Positions 54,639 to 63,806 are shown, counted from the first letter of the stretch. The stretch: DNA of 64,000 nt from Bradyrhizobium guangzhouense (GCF_004114955.1 NZ_CP030053.1:5270001-5334000); one strand, 5' to 3'. The notes: a model not told the origin generated them from the letters alone. Numbers and translations are program-made.

Positions 54639-55193
54639 ATGGCCCGCCTGCCCTATCTCGAGGCCGACCAGGTCGCGCCTGAGTATCGCGACATGCTCAA
54701 GCGCAATACCAATTTGCACAAGCTGCTGGTCAACTCGCCGGAGATGGCTCGCGCTTTCAACGGCATCGGCGGCTACATCCGGTTCAAGAGCAAGCTCGAC
54801 CCGCGACTGCGGGAGCTCGCCATCCTTCAGGTCGGCTGGATGGAGAAATCGGAGTACGAATTCACGCACCATGTGAAGATTGGCAGGGAGTTCGGCGTTA
54901 CGGATGAAGACATCGCCGGCCTGATGGCGGAGACCGAAGGCAAGCCATCGACGCTGGAGCCGCTGGCCAAAGCGATCCTGAAAGGCGCCCGCGAGATGGT
55001 GCGCGAGCTCGCGATGTCGGAGGCGACCTTCGCCGAGATCAAGCGGCACCTTTCCGATGAGCATATGGTCGACCTTGTTCTGACCGTCGCATTCTATTGC
55101 GGCGTGGTGCGCGTTCTGGCCACCATGAAGATCGACAACGAGCCTTATTACAGAGAGGTACTCCAGCAGTACCCGATCCCCGGAGTGAATTGA
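54639..55193 (+). CDS. Carboxymuconolactone decarboxylase-family protein without CxxC
   Basis: 184 residues, all-helical AhpD/CMD fold. The conserved segment ELAILQVGWMEKSEYEFTHHVKIGREFGVTDEDI is present; the peroxidase-type CxxC is replaced by EFTHHV, so an AhpD-like redox role is unlikely. It lies between two SDR genes (13 bp and 1 bp away), which suggests a shared breakdown or modification pathway of an unknown compound. Confidence 0.88.
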   Translation: MARLPYLEADQVAPEYRDMLKRNTNLHKLLVNSPEMARAFNGIGGYIRFKSKLDPRLRELAILQVGWMEKSEYEFTHHVKIGREFGVTDEDIAGLMAETEGKPSTLEPLAKAILKGAREMVRELAMSEATFAEIKRHLSDEHMVDLVLTVAFYCGVVRVLATMKIDNEPYYREVLQQYPIPGVN

Positions 55194-55194
55194 C

Positions 55195-55995
55195 ATGCGC
55201 CTGAAAGACAAGGTTGCGATCGTCGTCGGCGCCGGTCAGAGCCCCGGCGAAGGCATGGGCAACGGCCGCGCCACCGCACTGACCTTCGCACGAGAGGGCG
55301 CGAAGGTGCTGTGCGTCGATCATCATCTGGAATCGGCGCAGGAGACCGTCGCGATGATCGCCGCGAAGCAGGGCATCGCGGTGGCCTTCAGGGCCGACGT
55401 GACAAAATCTGCCGACATCAAGGCGATGGTGGCGGAGGCACAGGTACGCTGGGGCCGCATCGACGTGCTGCACAACAATGTCGGCGTGTCTCTCTCTGGC
55501 GGCGATGCCGAGCTGCTGCAAATCACCGAGGAGGCGTTCGATCGTGTCGTCGCGATCAATCTGAAGAGCTGTATTCTCGCGGCGAAGGAAGTGATCCCGA
55601 TCATGCGCGCGCAGAACGGCGGCGCCATCATCAACATCTCGTCGATGGCGGCGATCACCACCTACCCATACGTCGCCTATAAGGCGACGAAATCGGCGAT
55701 GATCGCCTTCACCGAGCAACTCGCCTACCAGAACGCCGAATACGGCATCCGCGCCAATGTCATTCTCCCCGGCCTGATGAACACGCCGATGGCGGTCGAT
55801 ACCCGCGCCCGCGAATGGCACAAGACCCGTGCCGAAGTCGAAGCCGAACGCGACAGCAAGGTGCCGCTGCGCAAGAAGATGGGCACGGGCTGGGACGTCG
55901 CCAATGCCGCGCTGTTCCTGGCGTCGGATGAGGCAAACTTCATCACCGGCGTGACGCTGCCGGTGGATGGCGGAGCGAGTGTGAGGCGGGGGTAG
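55195..55995 (+). CDS. SDR-family oxidoreductase
   Basis: 266 residues. Cofactor loop VVGAGQSPGEGMGNGRA, NNVGVS, NISS and Y-K-A-T-K, C-terminal LPVDGG: a complete catalytic set. It is about as similar to the SDR at 53813 as paralogues in one pathway usually are, sharing the odd GxGNGRAxA loop, so a duplication is likely. It begins 1 bp after the previous stop. Confidence 0.92.
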   Translation: MRLKDKVAIVVGAGQSPGEGMGNGRATALTFAREGAKVLCVDHHLESAQETVAMIAAKQGIAVAFRADVTKSADIKAMVAEAQVRWGRIDVLHNNVGVSLSGGDAELLQITEEAFDRVVAINLKSCILAAKEVIPIMRAQNGGAIINISSMAAITTYPYVAYKATKSAMIAFTEQLAYQNAEYGIRANVILPGLMNTPMAVDTRAREWHKTRAEVEAERDSKVPLRKKMGTGWDVANAALFLASDEANFITGVTLPVDGGASVRRG

Positions 55996-56007
55996 GTCTC
56001 TCCTTTC

Positions 56008-57333
56008 CTAATGCGTCACTCGCCAGATGGTCCCACCCGTATCTTCCGAGATCAGCAGTGCGCCATCCTTGGCCACCGCGATCCCGACCGGTCGTCCCCA
56101 CACTTGAGAATCGTTCACGACGAAGCCCGTAACAAAATCCTCGTACTCGCCGGTCGGCTTGCCGTCCTTCATCCTGATGCGGATCACCTTGTAGCCGGTG
56201 CGCTTGGAGCGGTTCCAGGAACCGTGCTCGGCGGCGAAGGCGTCGCCCTGATATTCGGACGGAAACTGCGTGCCTTGGTAGAAGGTCATACCGAGCGAGG
56301 CCGAATGCGCCTGGATCAACACATCAGGCACCGTCACCCTGTCCTTGAGGTCCGGCCGCGCGCCGGCATGACGCGGATCTTCGTTGCTGCCGATGTAGAA
56401 CCAAGGCCAGCCGTAGAAAGCGCCTTCCTTCACGCTGGTGACGTAGTCGGGCACGAGATCGTCGCCGAGGCCGTCACGCTCGTTGGTCGAGCACCAGGGC
56501 AGGCTCGTTTGCGGCTGGATCGCAAGACCAACGCAGTTACGGATGCCGGTGGCGTAGAGCTTGTGGTCCTTGCCCTCGGGCGTGAATGAGAGCACCGCGG
56601 CACGCTCGGCCTCATAGCCCCAGGAGGCACCGAGCGGCTGCGATCGCGACCAGGCCTCCAGTCCGCCGGGCGGGCTCCCCATGCCTTCAGCGACATTGCT
56701 GGCGGAGCCGACCGACACCAGCATGCGCTTGCCGTCAGGCGTGAACACGATGTCGCGGGTGGAATGGCCCGATCCGTGCGCGAGGTCCGCCACCACCACA
56801 TCCGCCTTGCCCGCCGCTTTCAGGTCGCCGGCATGATAGAGAAAGCGGACGACGTTGCCGGCATTGGCGACATAGATCCATTGCGGATTCTCACCGGTCG
56901 GGAAAAAGCCGATGCCGAAAGGACGGGTGAGCCCGCTGGCAAAGATCTCGTTGGTCGCAACCTTGCCGCCCTCGCCGAGACGCAGCACCCGAATGCGTCC
57001 CGGTCCGGTCTCGGCGACGAAGATATCGCCATTCGGCGCAACGCGCAGCACGCGAGCGTCGGACAGGCCGTCGGCCAACAGCTCGATCTTGAATCCATCG
57101 GGCACATCAGGCGTTGCACTGCCACGCGACGTCACACGCGTGGGGTTGGAGACCGAGGGCGAGGCGCCTGGCTTGGCCAGATCCTGCGGGCGGATCAGCC
57201 TGACGGTACCGGGCTTGTCGGCCTGCCAGCTGCCATAGGCATCCTTGCCCTGCAGCACCGGCTCGCCTTGCGCGACGGTGCAGACGACCAACAGCCATGC
57301 GGGCACCATCATGTGCGAAACATGAATCTTCAC
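56008..57333 (-). CDS. Sorbosone dehydrogenase-like beta-propeller protein, secreted
   Basis: 441 residues. Signal peptide (about 1-23, MVPAWLLVVCTVAQGEP), then a six-bladed propeller of the PQQ-dependent soluble glucose/sorbosone dehydrogenase type: GFKIELLADGLSDARVLRVAPNGDIFVAE, RDIVFTPDGKRMLVSVGSASN, GAFYGWPWFYIG and AEHGSWNRSKRTGYKV. It oxidises a sugar in the periplasm if PQQ is available; substrate unknown. GTG start with GGAGGAAGG upstream. No PQQ synthesis genes are in the window. Confidence 0.88.
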   Translation of the reverse strand: MKIHVSHMMVPAWLLVVCTVAQGEPVLQGKDAYGSWQADKPGTVRLIRPQDLAKPGASPSVSNPTRVTSRGSATPDVPDGFKIELLADGLSDARVLRVAPNGDIFVAETGPGRIRVLRLGEGGKVATNEIFASGLTRPFGIGFFPTGENPQWIYVANAGNVVRFLYHAGDLKAAGKADVVVADLAHGSGHSTRDIVFTPDGKRMLVSVGSASNVAEGMGSPPGGLEAWSRSQPLGASWGYEAERAAVLSFTPEGKDHKLYATGIRNCVGLAIQPQTSLPWCSTNERDGLGDDLVPDYVTSVKEGAFYGWPWFYIGSNEDPRHAGARPDLKDRVTVPDVLIQAHSASLGMTFYQGTQFPSEYQGDAFAAEHGSWNRSKRTGYKVIRIRMKDGKPTGEYEDFVTGFVVNDSQVWGRPVGIAVAKDGALLISEDTGGTIWRVTH

Positions 57334-57514
57334 GCCACCTTCCTCCCGGACTTATCTGCCAAATCCAACGTCAGCTCATGCCCGCACGATGTGCAGATGG
57401 TGTGACCCATCGTACTGGAAAACGGCGTGGATCGGTGCAACAGATTGTAAGGGTACGGCCGCGGGTTGCGGTCATCAAAGCTGCGGCATCGGTGTCGCGG
57501 CTGATGGGGTGATC

Positions 57515-58708
57515 ATGTGGGGATCGATCGTATCGGAATGGGCGAGCCTGCTGCTGCGCTGGCTGCATGTGGTGGCCGCGATCGCCTGGATCGGCAGTTC
57601 CTTCTATTTCATCGCCCTCGACCTCAGCCTCAAGCCCGGGAGTGACCTGCCCGACGGCGTGCAGGGCGAGGCCTGGCAGGTCCATGGCGGCGGCTTCTAC
57701 CGGATCATGAAATATCTGGTCGCTCCCGCCCAAATGCCGGACGAATTGACCTGGTTCAAATGGGAGGCCTACACCACCTGGCTGTCCGGCTTCGCGCTGA
57801 TGGTGGTGGTCTATTATCTCGACGCCGACCTGTTCCTGGTCGACAAGTCGATCCTCGACCTCACGCCATTGCAGGCCGGGCTGTTCAGCTTCGGCAGCCT
57901 CGCACTAGCGTGGTTGCTTTACGAAGCCGCCTGCCGCACCGGGATGGCGCAGCGCGAGCTGCCCTTCGCCGTCGGCGGCTATCTGTTCCTGGTCGCGCTG
58001 ACCTACGCCTTCACCCATGTACTGAGCGGCCGCGGCGCCTTCAACCAGATCGGCGCACTGATCGGCACCATCATGGTCGCCAACGTCTTCGCGGTGATCA
58101 TCCCGAACCAGAAGAAGATCGTGGCTAGCCTGATCGCGGGCAAAGCGCCTGACCCGAAGCTCGGCAAGACCAGCAAGGAGCGCTCGGTCCACAACAATTA
58201 TCTGACGCTGCCGGTCGTCGTGCTGATGATCAGCAATCACTATCCCCTGCTCTACGCCACGCGCTTCAACTGGATCATCGTCGCGATCGTGCTGGCGCTG
58301 GGGCCGGTCATCCGCCACTTCTTCAACGAGGGCCATGCCGGGCGCAAATCGCCGTGGTGGGTGTGGGGCGTCGCGGCAGCGGGCGCGATCGCGATCCTCT
58401 TCCTCTCCGCGGCCGGCCCGCGCGAGGTCAAGACCGGCGCGCTGTCGGCGCAGCCGACCCTCGCCAATGTCGAGGAGATCGTGATGTCCCGCTGCAGCAT
58501 GTGCCATGCGGCCGAGCCGGTGTGGGACGGCATCGTGACCGCGCCGAAGGGCATCTTGCTCGATGCGCCCGAGCACATCCATCGCAACATCCGCCTGATC
58601 GGCCGCGTCGCGGCCTGGTCCAATGCGATGCCGCCTGGCAACATCACCGAGATGACCAGCGAGGAGCGCGCCGTCCTCGCCGCCTATATCGGCGGGCAGG
58701 ATCGCTAA
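57515..58708 (+). CDS. puuD: Membrane urate oxidase PuuD with cytochrome c domain
   Basis: 397 residues. Eight hydrophobic helices (about 8-320) with RWLHVVAAIAWIGSSFYF, WQVHGGGFYRIMKY and ISNHYPLLY, which are typical of the urate hydroxylase PuuD. A C-terminal cytochrome c segment with heme site C-S-M-C-H (SRCSMCHAAEP) follows. It oxidises urate to 5-hydroxyisourate and passes electrons to the respiratory chain. ATG at 57515 follows GGGGTG; a longer frame from 57389 is not credible. Other urate-pathway genes are not adjacent. Confidence 0.92.
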   Translation: MWGSIVSEWASLLLRWLHVVAAIAWIGSSFYFIALDLSLKPGSDLPDGVQGEAWQVHGGGFYRIMKYLVAPAQMPDELTWFKWEAYTTWLSGFALMVVVYYLDADLFLVDKSILDLTPLQAGLFSFGSLALAWLLYEAACRTGMAQRELPFAVGGYLFLVALTYAFTHVLSGRGAFNQIGALIGTIMVANVFAVIIPNQKKIVASLIAGKAPDPKLGKTSKERSVHNNYLTLPVVVLMISNHYPLLYATRFNWIIVAIVLALGPVIRHFFNEGHAGRKSPWWVWGVAAAGAIAILFLSAAGPREVKTGALSAQPTLANVEEIVMSRCSMCHAAEPVWDGIVTAPKGILLDAPEHIHRNIRLIGRVAAWSNAMPPGNITEMTSEERAVLAAYIGGQDR

Positions 58709-58854
58709 TCGCAACGCGTCGACGCCGCGTTTCGCGGAATGAAATTCGTGGATCTCCCTTCGATTTGAAAATGACTTGAGCGCCTATCCGGCGTAGACAG
58801 GACCGGCGGCGCAGGCCGACCAGAGTCAGTTCGCAATTGCCGGGGAAATCGCAA

Positions 58855-59712
58855 GTGGCCCTCAAGAACGTCATCGGGATCGACCACGCCGTGGTCATGG
58901 TGCAGGACCTCGACAAGGCTGCCGAAAATTATCGCCAGCTCGGCTTCACGCTCTCGCCGCGCGGCACCCACAGCGCGCATATGGGCACCGGCAACTACAC
59001 CATCATGTTCGACCCCGATTATATGGAGCTGCTCGGCGTGCTGGTCGCAACCGAGCACAACGCGCCGGCGCGCGCCTTTCTCGAGCGACAGGGTGAGGGC
59101 ATCGAACGCATCGCCTTCACCGCGATCGATTCCGCCGCCGGAGCCGCGGAAATCCGCGCACGCGGCTTTACGCCTGTTGGCCCGACCGACTTCGAGCGGC
59201 CAGTGACATTGCCTGATGGCACCGTCTCGGCCGCCAAATTCCGCACCTTCATGTGGCCGACCGCGGAAGCCCCGGGCGGCGTGCGCATCTTCGCCTGCCA
59301 GCACAAGACCCGCGAGACGGTGTGGATCCCCGAGCTGATGAGGCACGCCAACGCGGCCAGGCGGATCAGTCAGGTGCTGATCGCAACGCCCGAGCCCGCA
59401 GCGGAAGCGGCGCATCTGGCGCGGCTGATCGATCGCGAGCCGAAGGCAGAGACCGATGGCGCTTCGACGGTAACCTCAGGCGGCGACCGCGCCGACTTCG
59501 TCTATCTGACGCTGGAGCAGCTCGGCAAACGCTATCCCGGCGTGCCGCTCACGGGCCTCTCGGGCCGCGGCGGCGCAGCGCTGGTGCTCGTCAGCGGTGA
59601 TCTGGCGGCAACCGAGAAAGCGCTCAGCGCGGCGGGCATCCGCAGCGGAGCTGCGGTCGTCGTGCCCCCGGCGAGGGCCAACGGCACCCTGCTCGCCTTC
59701 ATTGCCGGCTGA
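58855..59712 (+). CDS. VOC/glyoxalase-superfamily protein
   Basis: 285 residues, two beta-alpha-beta modules. NVIGIDHAVVMVQDLDKAAENYRQLGF begins the first; the second (about 165-280) is shorter and more degenerate. A metal-binding His is present in IDHAVV and a Glu in MELLGV. Function unknown; related proteins include ring-cleaving dioxygenases. GTG at 58855, or TTG at 58837, with GGGGAAA upstream. Confidence 0.85.
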   Translation: MALKNVIGIDHAVVMVQDLDKAAENYRQLGFTLSPRGTHSAHMGTGNYTIMFDPDYMELLGVLVATEHNAPARAFLERQGEGIERIAFTAIDSAAGAAEIRARGFTPVGPTDFERPVTLPDGTVSAAKFRTFMWPTAEAPGGVRIFACQHKTRETVWIPELMRHANAARRISQVLIATPEPAAEAAHLARLIDREPKAETDGASTVTSGGDRADFVYLTLEQLGKRYPGVPLTGLSGRGGAALVLVSGDLAATEKALSAAGIRSGAAVVVPPARANGTLLAFIAG

Positions 59713-59789
59713 GTCGAGGCAATTCTTTAACGCGCGTTTACCTGATGGCTTTAGGATTCCCCTGAAGTCCAAGCCGCCCGGGGACACGC

Positions 59790-60065
59790 ATGTTCAAAGA
59801 GGGATCGCCGATCGCTTACGACGCGCCGGCCGAGCTGAAGAAGTGGCCGTCGCTGAAGGGCGAGCGGCAGAAGGACCGTGGCCCGCCCTATCTCGTCTAC
59901 AACGGCACGCTCGCCGACTGCGTCCGCGAGCTCATGGGAAAGCCCGTCAAGGGCATCTCGCTCTACGACATCATGACCAAGCCGCAGGCGGCCTTCGACC
60001 AGACCGTGCTGTCGCCCGGCGATGCCGCCGAGATCGCGATGCGCAAGGATTTTCCCAAGGCGTAA
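59790..60065 (+). CDS. Small conserved hypothetical protein
   Basis: 91 residues, acidic/basic mixed, no signal peptide, no motif I recognise. KKWPSLKGERQKDRGPPYLVYNGTLADCVRELMGKP looks like a folded domain. ATG follows GGGGAC. A near-CtrA site (TTAA-N7-TTAC) lies 49 bp upstream. Independent unit. Confidence 0.75.
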   Translation: MFKEGSPIAYDAPAELKKWPSLKGERQKDRGPPYLVYNGTLADCVRELMGKPVKGISLYDIMTKPQAAFDQTVLSPGDAAEIAMRKDFPKA

Positions 60066-60279
60066 GGCGCCGCCCTCTCCGGCAATGACGTTTGCAGCTC
60101 TGAGGTCCGCGCGGTTCCCGTAGAAGCGCGGAAAGCGGCTGCCCGCGTTCCTGCGACGGGAACACCGTACTAACACCGGCCATCTCGCGGAATCGCAGCT
60201 TCGCCGCAATTACGGTTAAGAAGTCCTTGTCACCGGCGCACGCTGGTCGTTCCCCCACAGTTCGAGGACTCTTACCGAG

Positions 60280-61221
60280 ATGCGATTTCTCGTCGCGGCT
60301 TGCGCTGCGTTCCTGATTCTGATGTGCGACGTCGGCCCGGAGCCGACCTGGCAAACCTCACATGCCGACCAGGCCACGCCGAAGTCCGACCGCGCGCCCT
60401 CCTTGGTTCCCCTCGCCGAACTCTTCCTCGCAAGCGTGCAGGCCATCGAGCTTGCCAATGCGCGCGCTTCCTACGAGGACACGATCGAGCCGGAGCCCAC
60501 GGCCGAAGCTGCCGCAGAGACTCCGCCCTCACCGACCGAACAGTTCTGCCGCGCGCTCAAGGAAGCGGCCGAGGAGAGCGGCATTCCCGTGCCGTTCTTT
60601 GCTCGCCTGCTCTGGCAGGAGAGCCGCTTCAAGTCGAACGAGGTCAGCCAGGCCGGCGCGCAGGGCGTTGCGCAGTTCATGCCGGAGACCGCTGCCGAGA
60701 TGGGGCTCGACGATCCCTTCGATCCGATGAAGGCGCTGCCCGCATCGGCAAGATTCCTGCGCAAGCTCCGCGACGATTTCGGCAATCTCGGCCTTGCCGC
60801 GGCCGCCTACAACGCCGGCCCCGGCCGCATCCAGAAGTGGCTCGCCAAGGAGAGCGACCTGCCGCGCGAGACGCGCGAGTATGTCCGCATCATCACCGGC
60901 ACGAGGGCCGAAGACTGGATCGAGCGTTCGGACGCGCTGGCGATCCGGATCGACCTGCCGCGCGAGGCGCCTTGCGAAGGCGTCGGCAGCCTGTCCAAGA
61001 CCAGGGACGTTGCCTGGGTGCCGGCGAACCTCACGCCGTCGACCGCCACCATCATCCGCAAGGCCGAGCAGTTGGCGGCGCGGCTCGCGGCCAATCGCGC
61101 CCGCAAGCACCTCGTGGCCCTGCTCCGCAAGGGCGGCGCAGGCCACGGCAAGGCGCGCAGCATGATCGCGGCCCGCGCCAAGGGGGCAAAGGCCCACGCC
61201 ATCCGCTTGGCGGCGCGCTAG
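60280..61221 (+). CDS. Lytic transglycosylase (SLT domain), secreted
   Basis: 313 residues. Signal peptide (1-16, MRFLVAACAAFLILMC), variable linker (about 17-85), then the lysozyme-like SLT domain with catalytic E114 (WQESRFKSNEVSQAGAQGVAQFMPETA) and YNAGPGRIQKW near 170. It cuts peptidoglycan glycan chains. The C-terminal third is Lys/Ala-rich (about 255-313). Independent unit with its own start. Confidence 0.9.
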   Translation: MRFLVAACAAFLILMCDVGPEPTWQTSHADQATPKSDRAPSLVPLAELFLASVQAIELANARASYEDTIEPEPTAEAAAETPPSPTEQFCRALKEAAEESGIPVPFFARLLWQESRFKSNEVSQAGAQGVAQFMPETAAEMGLDDPFDPMKALPASARFLRKLRDDFGNLGLAAAAYNAGPGRIQKWLAKESDLPRETREYVRIITGTRAEDWIERSDALAIRIDLPREAPCEGVGSLSKTRDVAWVPANLTPSTATIIRKAEQLAARLAANRARKHLVALLRKGGAGHGKARSMIAARAKGAKAHAIRLAAR

Positions 61222-61544
61222 CGGTCATCGGGCTGAGCCCGCCGCGACCAAAACGCGAAAACAACCCCATGCACAGTAGCCGGCCCCGCCAGGACGGGGA
61301 CTTGCGCGCGGGCGACTGCTGAATTTCAGAAAATCACTTTGACCCGTCGGGCAAAACAGGAGTATATTGGCATCATCGCGCTATCAGGCTCTGTCCAGCT
61401 TCGCCCGACGACGGGCGCGCTCGATCCGGCGGCGCGTCAACGCATCATCACCACCTGAAAAATCTCAACCGCCGCGTCGGCAGACGCGCGGCCGGCTTCG
61501 CTCGCCGCGAGGCCTCGCGCCTGCTTCGGCAAAGGACACATCGC
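61222..61544. other. Intergenic region with a promoter
   Basis: 323 bp without a credible gene. It contains GC-rich inverted pieces (CCCGCCAGGACGGGG) and a sigma-70-like promoter at 61339-61368. Nothing else recognised. Confidence 0.5.
61339..61368 (+). promoter_or_regulatory. Sigma-70-like promoter of the HGG-protein pair
   Basis: TTGACC, 18 bp, TATATT. The element is unusually AT-rich for this window and faces the gene at 61545, leaving a leader of about 170 nt. Confidence 0.5.
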
Positions 61545-62141
61545 ATGACCACATCCCTGACATCGCCGGACACGACTGATATCACAGCCACCGATCGCGC
61601 CCCGATCGTCGCAAGCCCGAAAGTCAAGCTCCGCCGCAGGCGGATCGTGATCGAACACCCTGACGCGAACGCCGGCGAAACGCTGCTGGCCGAGGCGCTC
61701 GGCGCCGCCGACCGCGACGCGCTGCATGGCCTGTTGAGCCAGCTGGTGAAGGCGAGCGTCGTCGCGCGCAAGCCCGACCAGGGCAATCTCGCCTTCATGG
61801 TCTCGGCGCTGAAGAGCATCGCGCCGAAGGATTCGCTCGAATCCATGCTGGCGGCGCAGATGGTGAGCATTCAGGTCGCGACGATGCGCTGCGCCTGTCG
61901 CCTTGCGTGCACCGATGACGTCCAGCAGCAGGAGAGCCTCACGCGCGCCCTGACCCGGCTGTCCCGCACCTTCGCAGCCCAGATCGAAGCGCTGAACCGT
62001 CACCGCAGCAATGGCGCGTGTGCGATCACGGTGCGGAATTTGTCGGTGCAGGATGGCGGCAAGGCCGTCGTCGGCAACTTCACCCAACATGCAGGCTTGA
62101 TCGCCGCGCAACCCGGTCTGGTGGACGCCTTCCCCGCATGA
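61545..62141 (+). CDS. Hypothetical protein, partner of the HGG protein
   Basis: 198 residues, basic N-terminus (KVKLRRRRIVIEHPDANAGE), then mostly helical. No signal peptide. I know no named function. It overlaps the next gene by 4 bp (ATGA), so the two are translated together; from memory such pairs recur in Bradyrhizobium and in prophage-like regions. Confidence 0.8.
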   Translation: MTTSLTSPDTTDITATDRAPIVASPKVKLRRRRIVIEHPDANAGETLLAEALGAADRDALHGLLSQLVKASVVARKPDQGNLAFMVSALKSIAPKDSLESMLAAQMVSIQVATMRCACRLACTDDVQQQESLTRALTRLSRTFAAQIEALNRHRSNGACAITVRNLSVQDGGKAVVGNFTQHAGLIAAQPGLVDAFPA

Positions 62142-62488
62142 GCCACGCCCGCAACACCGAAGCGATGCAGGCGAGCCTGCGTTGTGGCGCGCAAACACGC
62201 CTCGGTGAACCATGCCGCGCGCCGGCGCTACGCGGCAAGATGCGCTGCCGCATGCACGGCGGCGCATGGGGATCCGGCGCGCCTGATGGAAACAGCAACG
62301 CTGTCAAGCACGGCTACTTCACTAGGGAAGCGGTCGAGGAACGGAGGTTCGTTCGCAGCATCTTGGCTGAAGCGGAAAGCTTGCTCAGCCGACTGCCGGA
62401 CGCAAACTGCAACACGCGCAAGAACGGAACCCAACTTAATGCGGGAACAGAACAGCCCTCTTCGCACTTAACATATGATAGGAAGTGA
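62138..62488 (+). CDS. Small HGG-motif protein (phage/mobile-element type)
   Basis: 116 residues. Cysteine-rich start (C16, C26, C37, H40) leading to RCRMHGGAWGSGAPDGNSNA and KHGYFT. This HGG-x-G-x-GN-x-NA-x2-HG signature is found in small proteins of phages and integrated elements; the Cys/His set could bind zinc. The ATG overlaps the previous stop. Confidence 0.85.
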   Translation: MSHARNTEAMQASLRCGAQTRLGEPCRAPALRGKMRCRMHGGAWGSGAPDGNSNAVKHGYFTREAVEERRFVRSILAEAESLLSRLPDANCNTRKNGTQLNAGTEQPSSHLTYDRK

Positions 62489-62496
62489 GGTGCGTC

Positions 62497-62853
62497 ATGG
62501 GCCAATCCAAGCCGATCCGCCCGACCGCGATCGTCGTCGAAGATGACGACATTCAACGCGAGATGCTGACGTTGCTGCTCGAACAGAGCGATTTCGAGGT
62601 GCTCCAGTGCGAGGATGCGGAGACGGCGGCGCTGGCGCTGAAGGCGCGCCATCCCTCCCTGATGGTCACCGACATCAACCTGGTCGGCAAGATGGACGGC
62701 GTGGATCTGGCTCACCTCGCCCAGCAGCAGAACGCCAACATGCGGATCATCGTGATCTCGGGCCGTCCGCTGCCGCGTCCCCTGCCGCCCGGTGCGAAGT
62801 TCCTCACCAAGCCTGTGTACCCGACGGCACTGCTGACGGAAGCAGGACGATAG
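62497..62853 (+). CDS. Stand-alone receiver domain (CheY-like)
   Basis: 118 residues with acidic pocket E15-D16-D17 and phosphorylation site D59 (MVTDINL), Ser/Thr switch VISG and conserved K in FLTKPVYP. No output domain. No kinase gene is adjacent. ATG at 62497; another ATG at 62485 adds four residues. It begins 8 bp after the HGG protein, so it may be cotranscribed. Confidence 0.85.
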   Translation: MGQSKPIRPTAIVVEDDDIQREMLTLLLEQSDFEVLQCEDAETAALALKARHPSLMVTDINLVGKMDGVDLAHLAQQQNANMRIIVISGRPLPRPLPPGAKFLTKPVYPTALLTEAGR

Positions 62854-62875
62854 AAGCGCACAATGGGGGATGCCC

Positions 62876-63373
62876 CTACTTGCCGAGCGCCGCGGCGACC
62901 TCGCCGGCCAGCTGTTCTGCCAGCATGTGATAACCCTCCGGCGTGAGATGCTGCCCGTCGGGTTGGTGCGGCAGCCCGTGCAGCATCCCGTTCGGGAGCA
63001 TGACGACCTTGATCCCCATCGCACCTAACCGGCTCTGGATTTCAGGCGTGTTGTCGGCGGCCAGCTTTCTCCGATCGTTACCGCCGGGTTGGAGGATCAC
63101 AACGCTCGTTCCTTTCGGAACGACGCGATCGAGGCGGGCCAGCATGCCGCCGGTGGTGTCACCGTTGATGCCGGCATTGATGACACGGACGCTCAGCCCC
63201 CTCGCCCGAAGCAGCGTTTCGAGCTGCGCGGGATAGGCCTGGCTGCGCGACACGCCCTTGCCGAACGTGTTGCTGGCGCCAAGGGCCACGACGGTTGCAG
63301 CATGAGCGGTGCCTAACATGGCGAACGCCGCGAATGCGCCGAGAACAACGATCTGTCCGAGCCTTGCGATCAT
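62876..63373 (-). CDS. SGNH-family lysophospholipase/esterase, secreted
   Basis: 165 residues. Signal peptide (about 1-24), then the SGNH hydrolase fold: catalytic Ser in VVALGASNTFGKG, Gly in NAGINGDTTGGM, Asn in QPGGNDRR, Asp and His in PDGQHLTPEGY. TesA-like. ATG at 63373, one base after the GFA stop. Probably cleaves ester or thioester bonds in the periplasm. Confidence 0.88.
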   Translation of the reverse strand: MIARLGQIVVLGAFAAFAMLGTAHAATVVALGASNTFGKGVSRSQAYPAQLETLLRARGLSVRVINAGINGDTTGGMLARLDRVVPKGTSVVILQPGGNDRRKLAADNTPEIQSRLGAMGIKVVMLPNGMLHGLPHQPDGQHLTPEGYHMLAEQLAGEVAAALGK

Positions 63374-63374
63374 T

Positions 63375-63806
63375 TTACTTAACCTGCAAATTGACACTCT
63401 CGGGATTTTTGTCGAACGTTTGGAGGCCGGCGATCGTATCTACCCACGGCAACGCTGAACATTTCCAGATCTGTCTCACTGGCGTGAACGCTTCGCGCTG
63501 CTTGATTGAACCGACGCCTATCCTCAGAATGGATGGATCAAGCAGGGAATGCCTGTAGATTGGCGAGCCGCAATTGCCGCAGAAAGCACGCAATACTTTC
63601 CTGCCGCTCTGTTCGGCAGTCTTCACGTAGGTGCTTGGCGTACCACTCAAAAGCACAAATTTAGCGGCCGAGACCGGCACGGCCGTGTTGAAGGCTGTAC
63701 CGGTTAGAGTTTGGCATTCGCTGCAATGACAAATTCCAAACTCGTTGGTCTCCGCTTCCGCCTCAAACGTAATCTGACCGCAGTGACAGCTACCTTCGAT
63801 TTTCAT
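63375..63806 (-). CDS. GFA-family (glutathione-dependent formaldehyde-activating-like) protein
   Basis: 143 residues. The zinc-binding cysteines are in GSCHCGQITFEAEA, GICHCSECQTLTGTAF and AFCGNCGSPIYRH, the full GFA set. Real enzyme activity is known for few members; function unknown here. ATG at 63806 follows GAGGGCGAT. Codon use is less GC-biased than in neighbouring genes, which hints at recent acquisition. Followed by the SGNH gene. Confidence 0.88.
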   Translation of the reverse strand: MKIEGSCHCGQITFEAEAETNEFGICHCSECQTLTGTAFNTAVPVSAAKFVLLSGTPSTYVKTAEQSGRKVLRAFCGNCGSPIYRHSLLDPSILRIGVGSIKQREAFTPVRQIWKCSALPWVDTIAGLQTFDKNPESVNLQVK

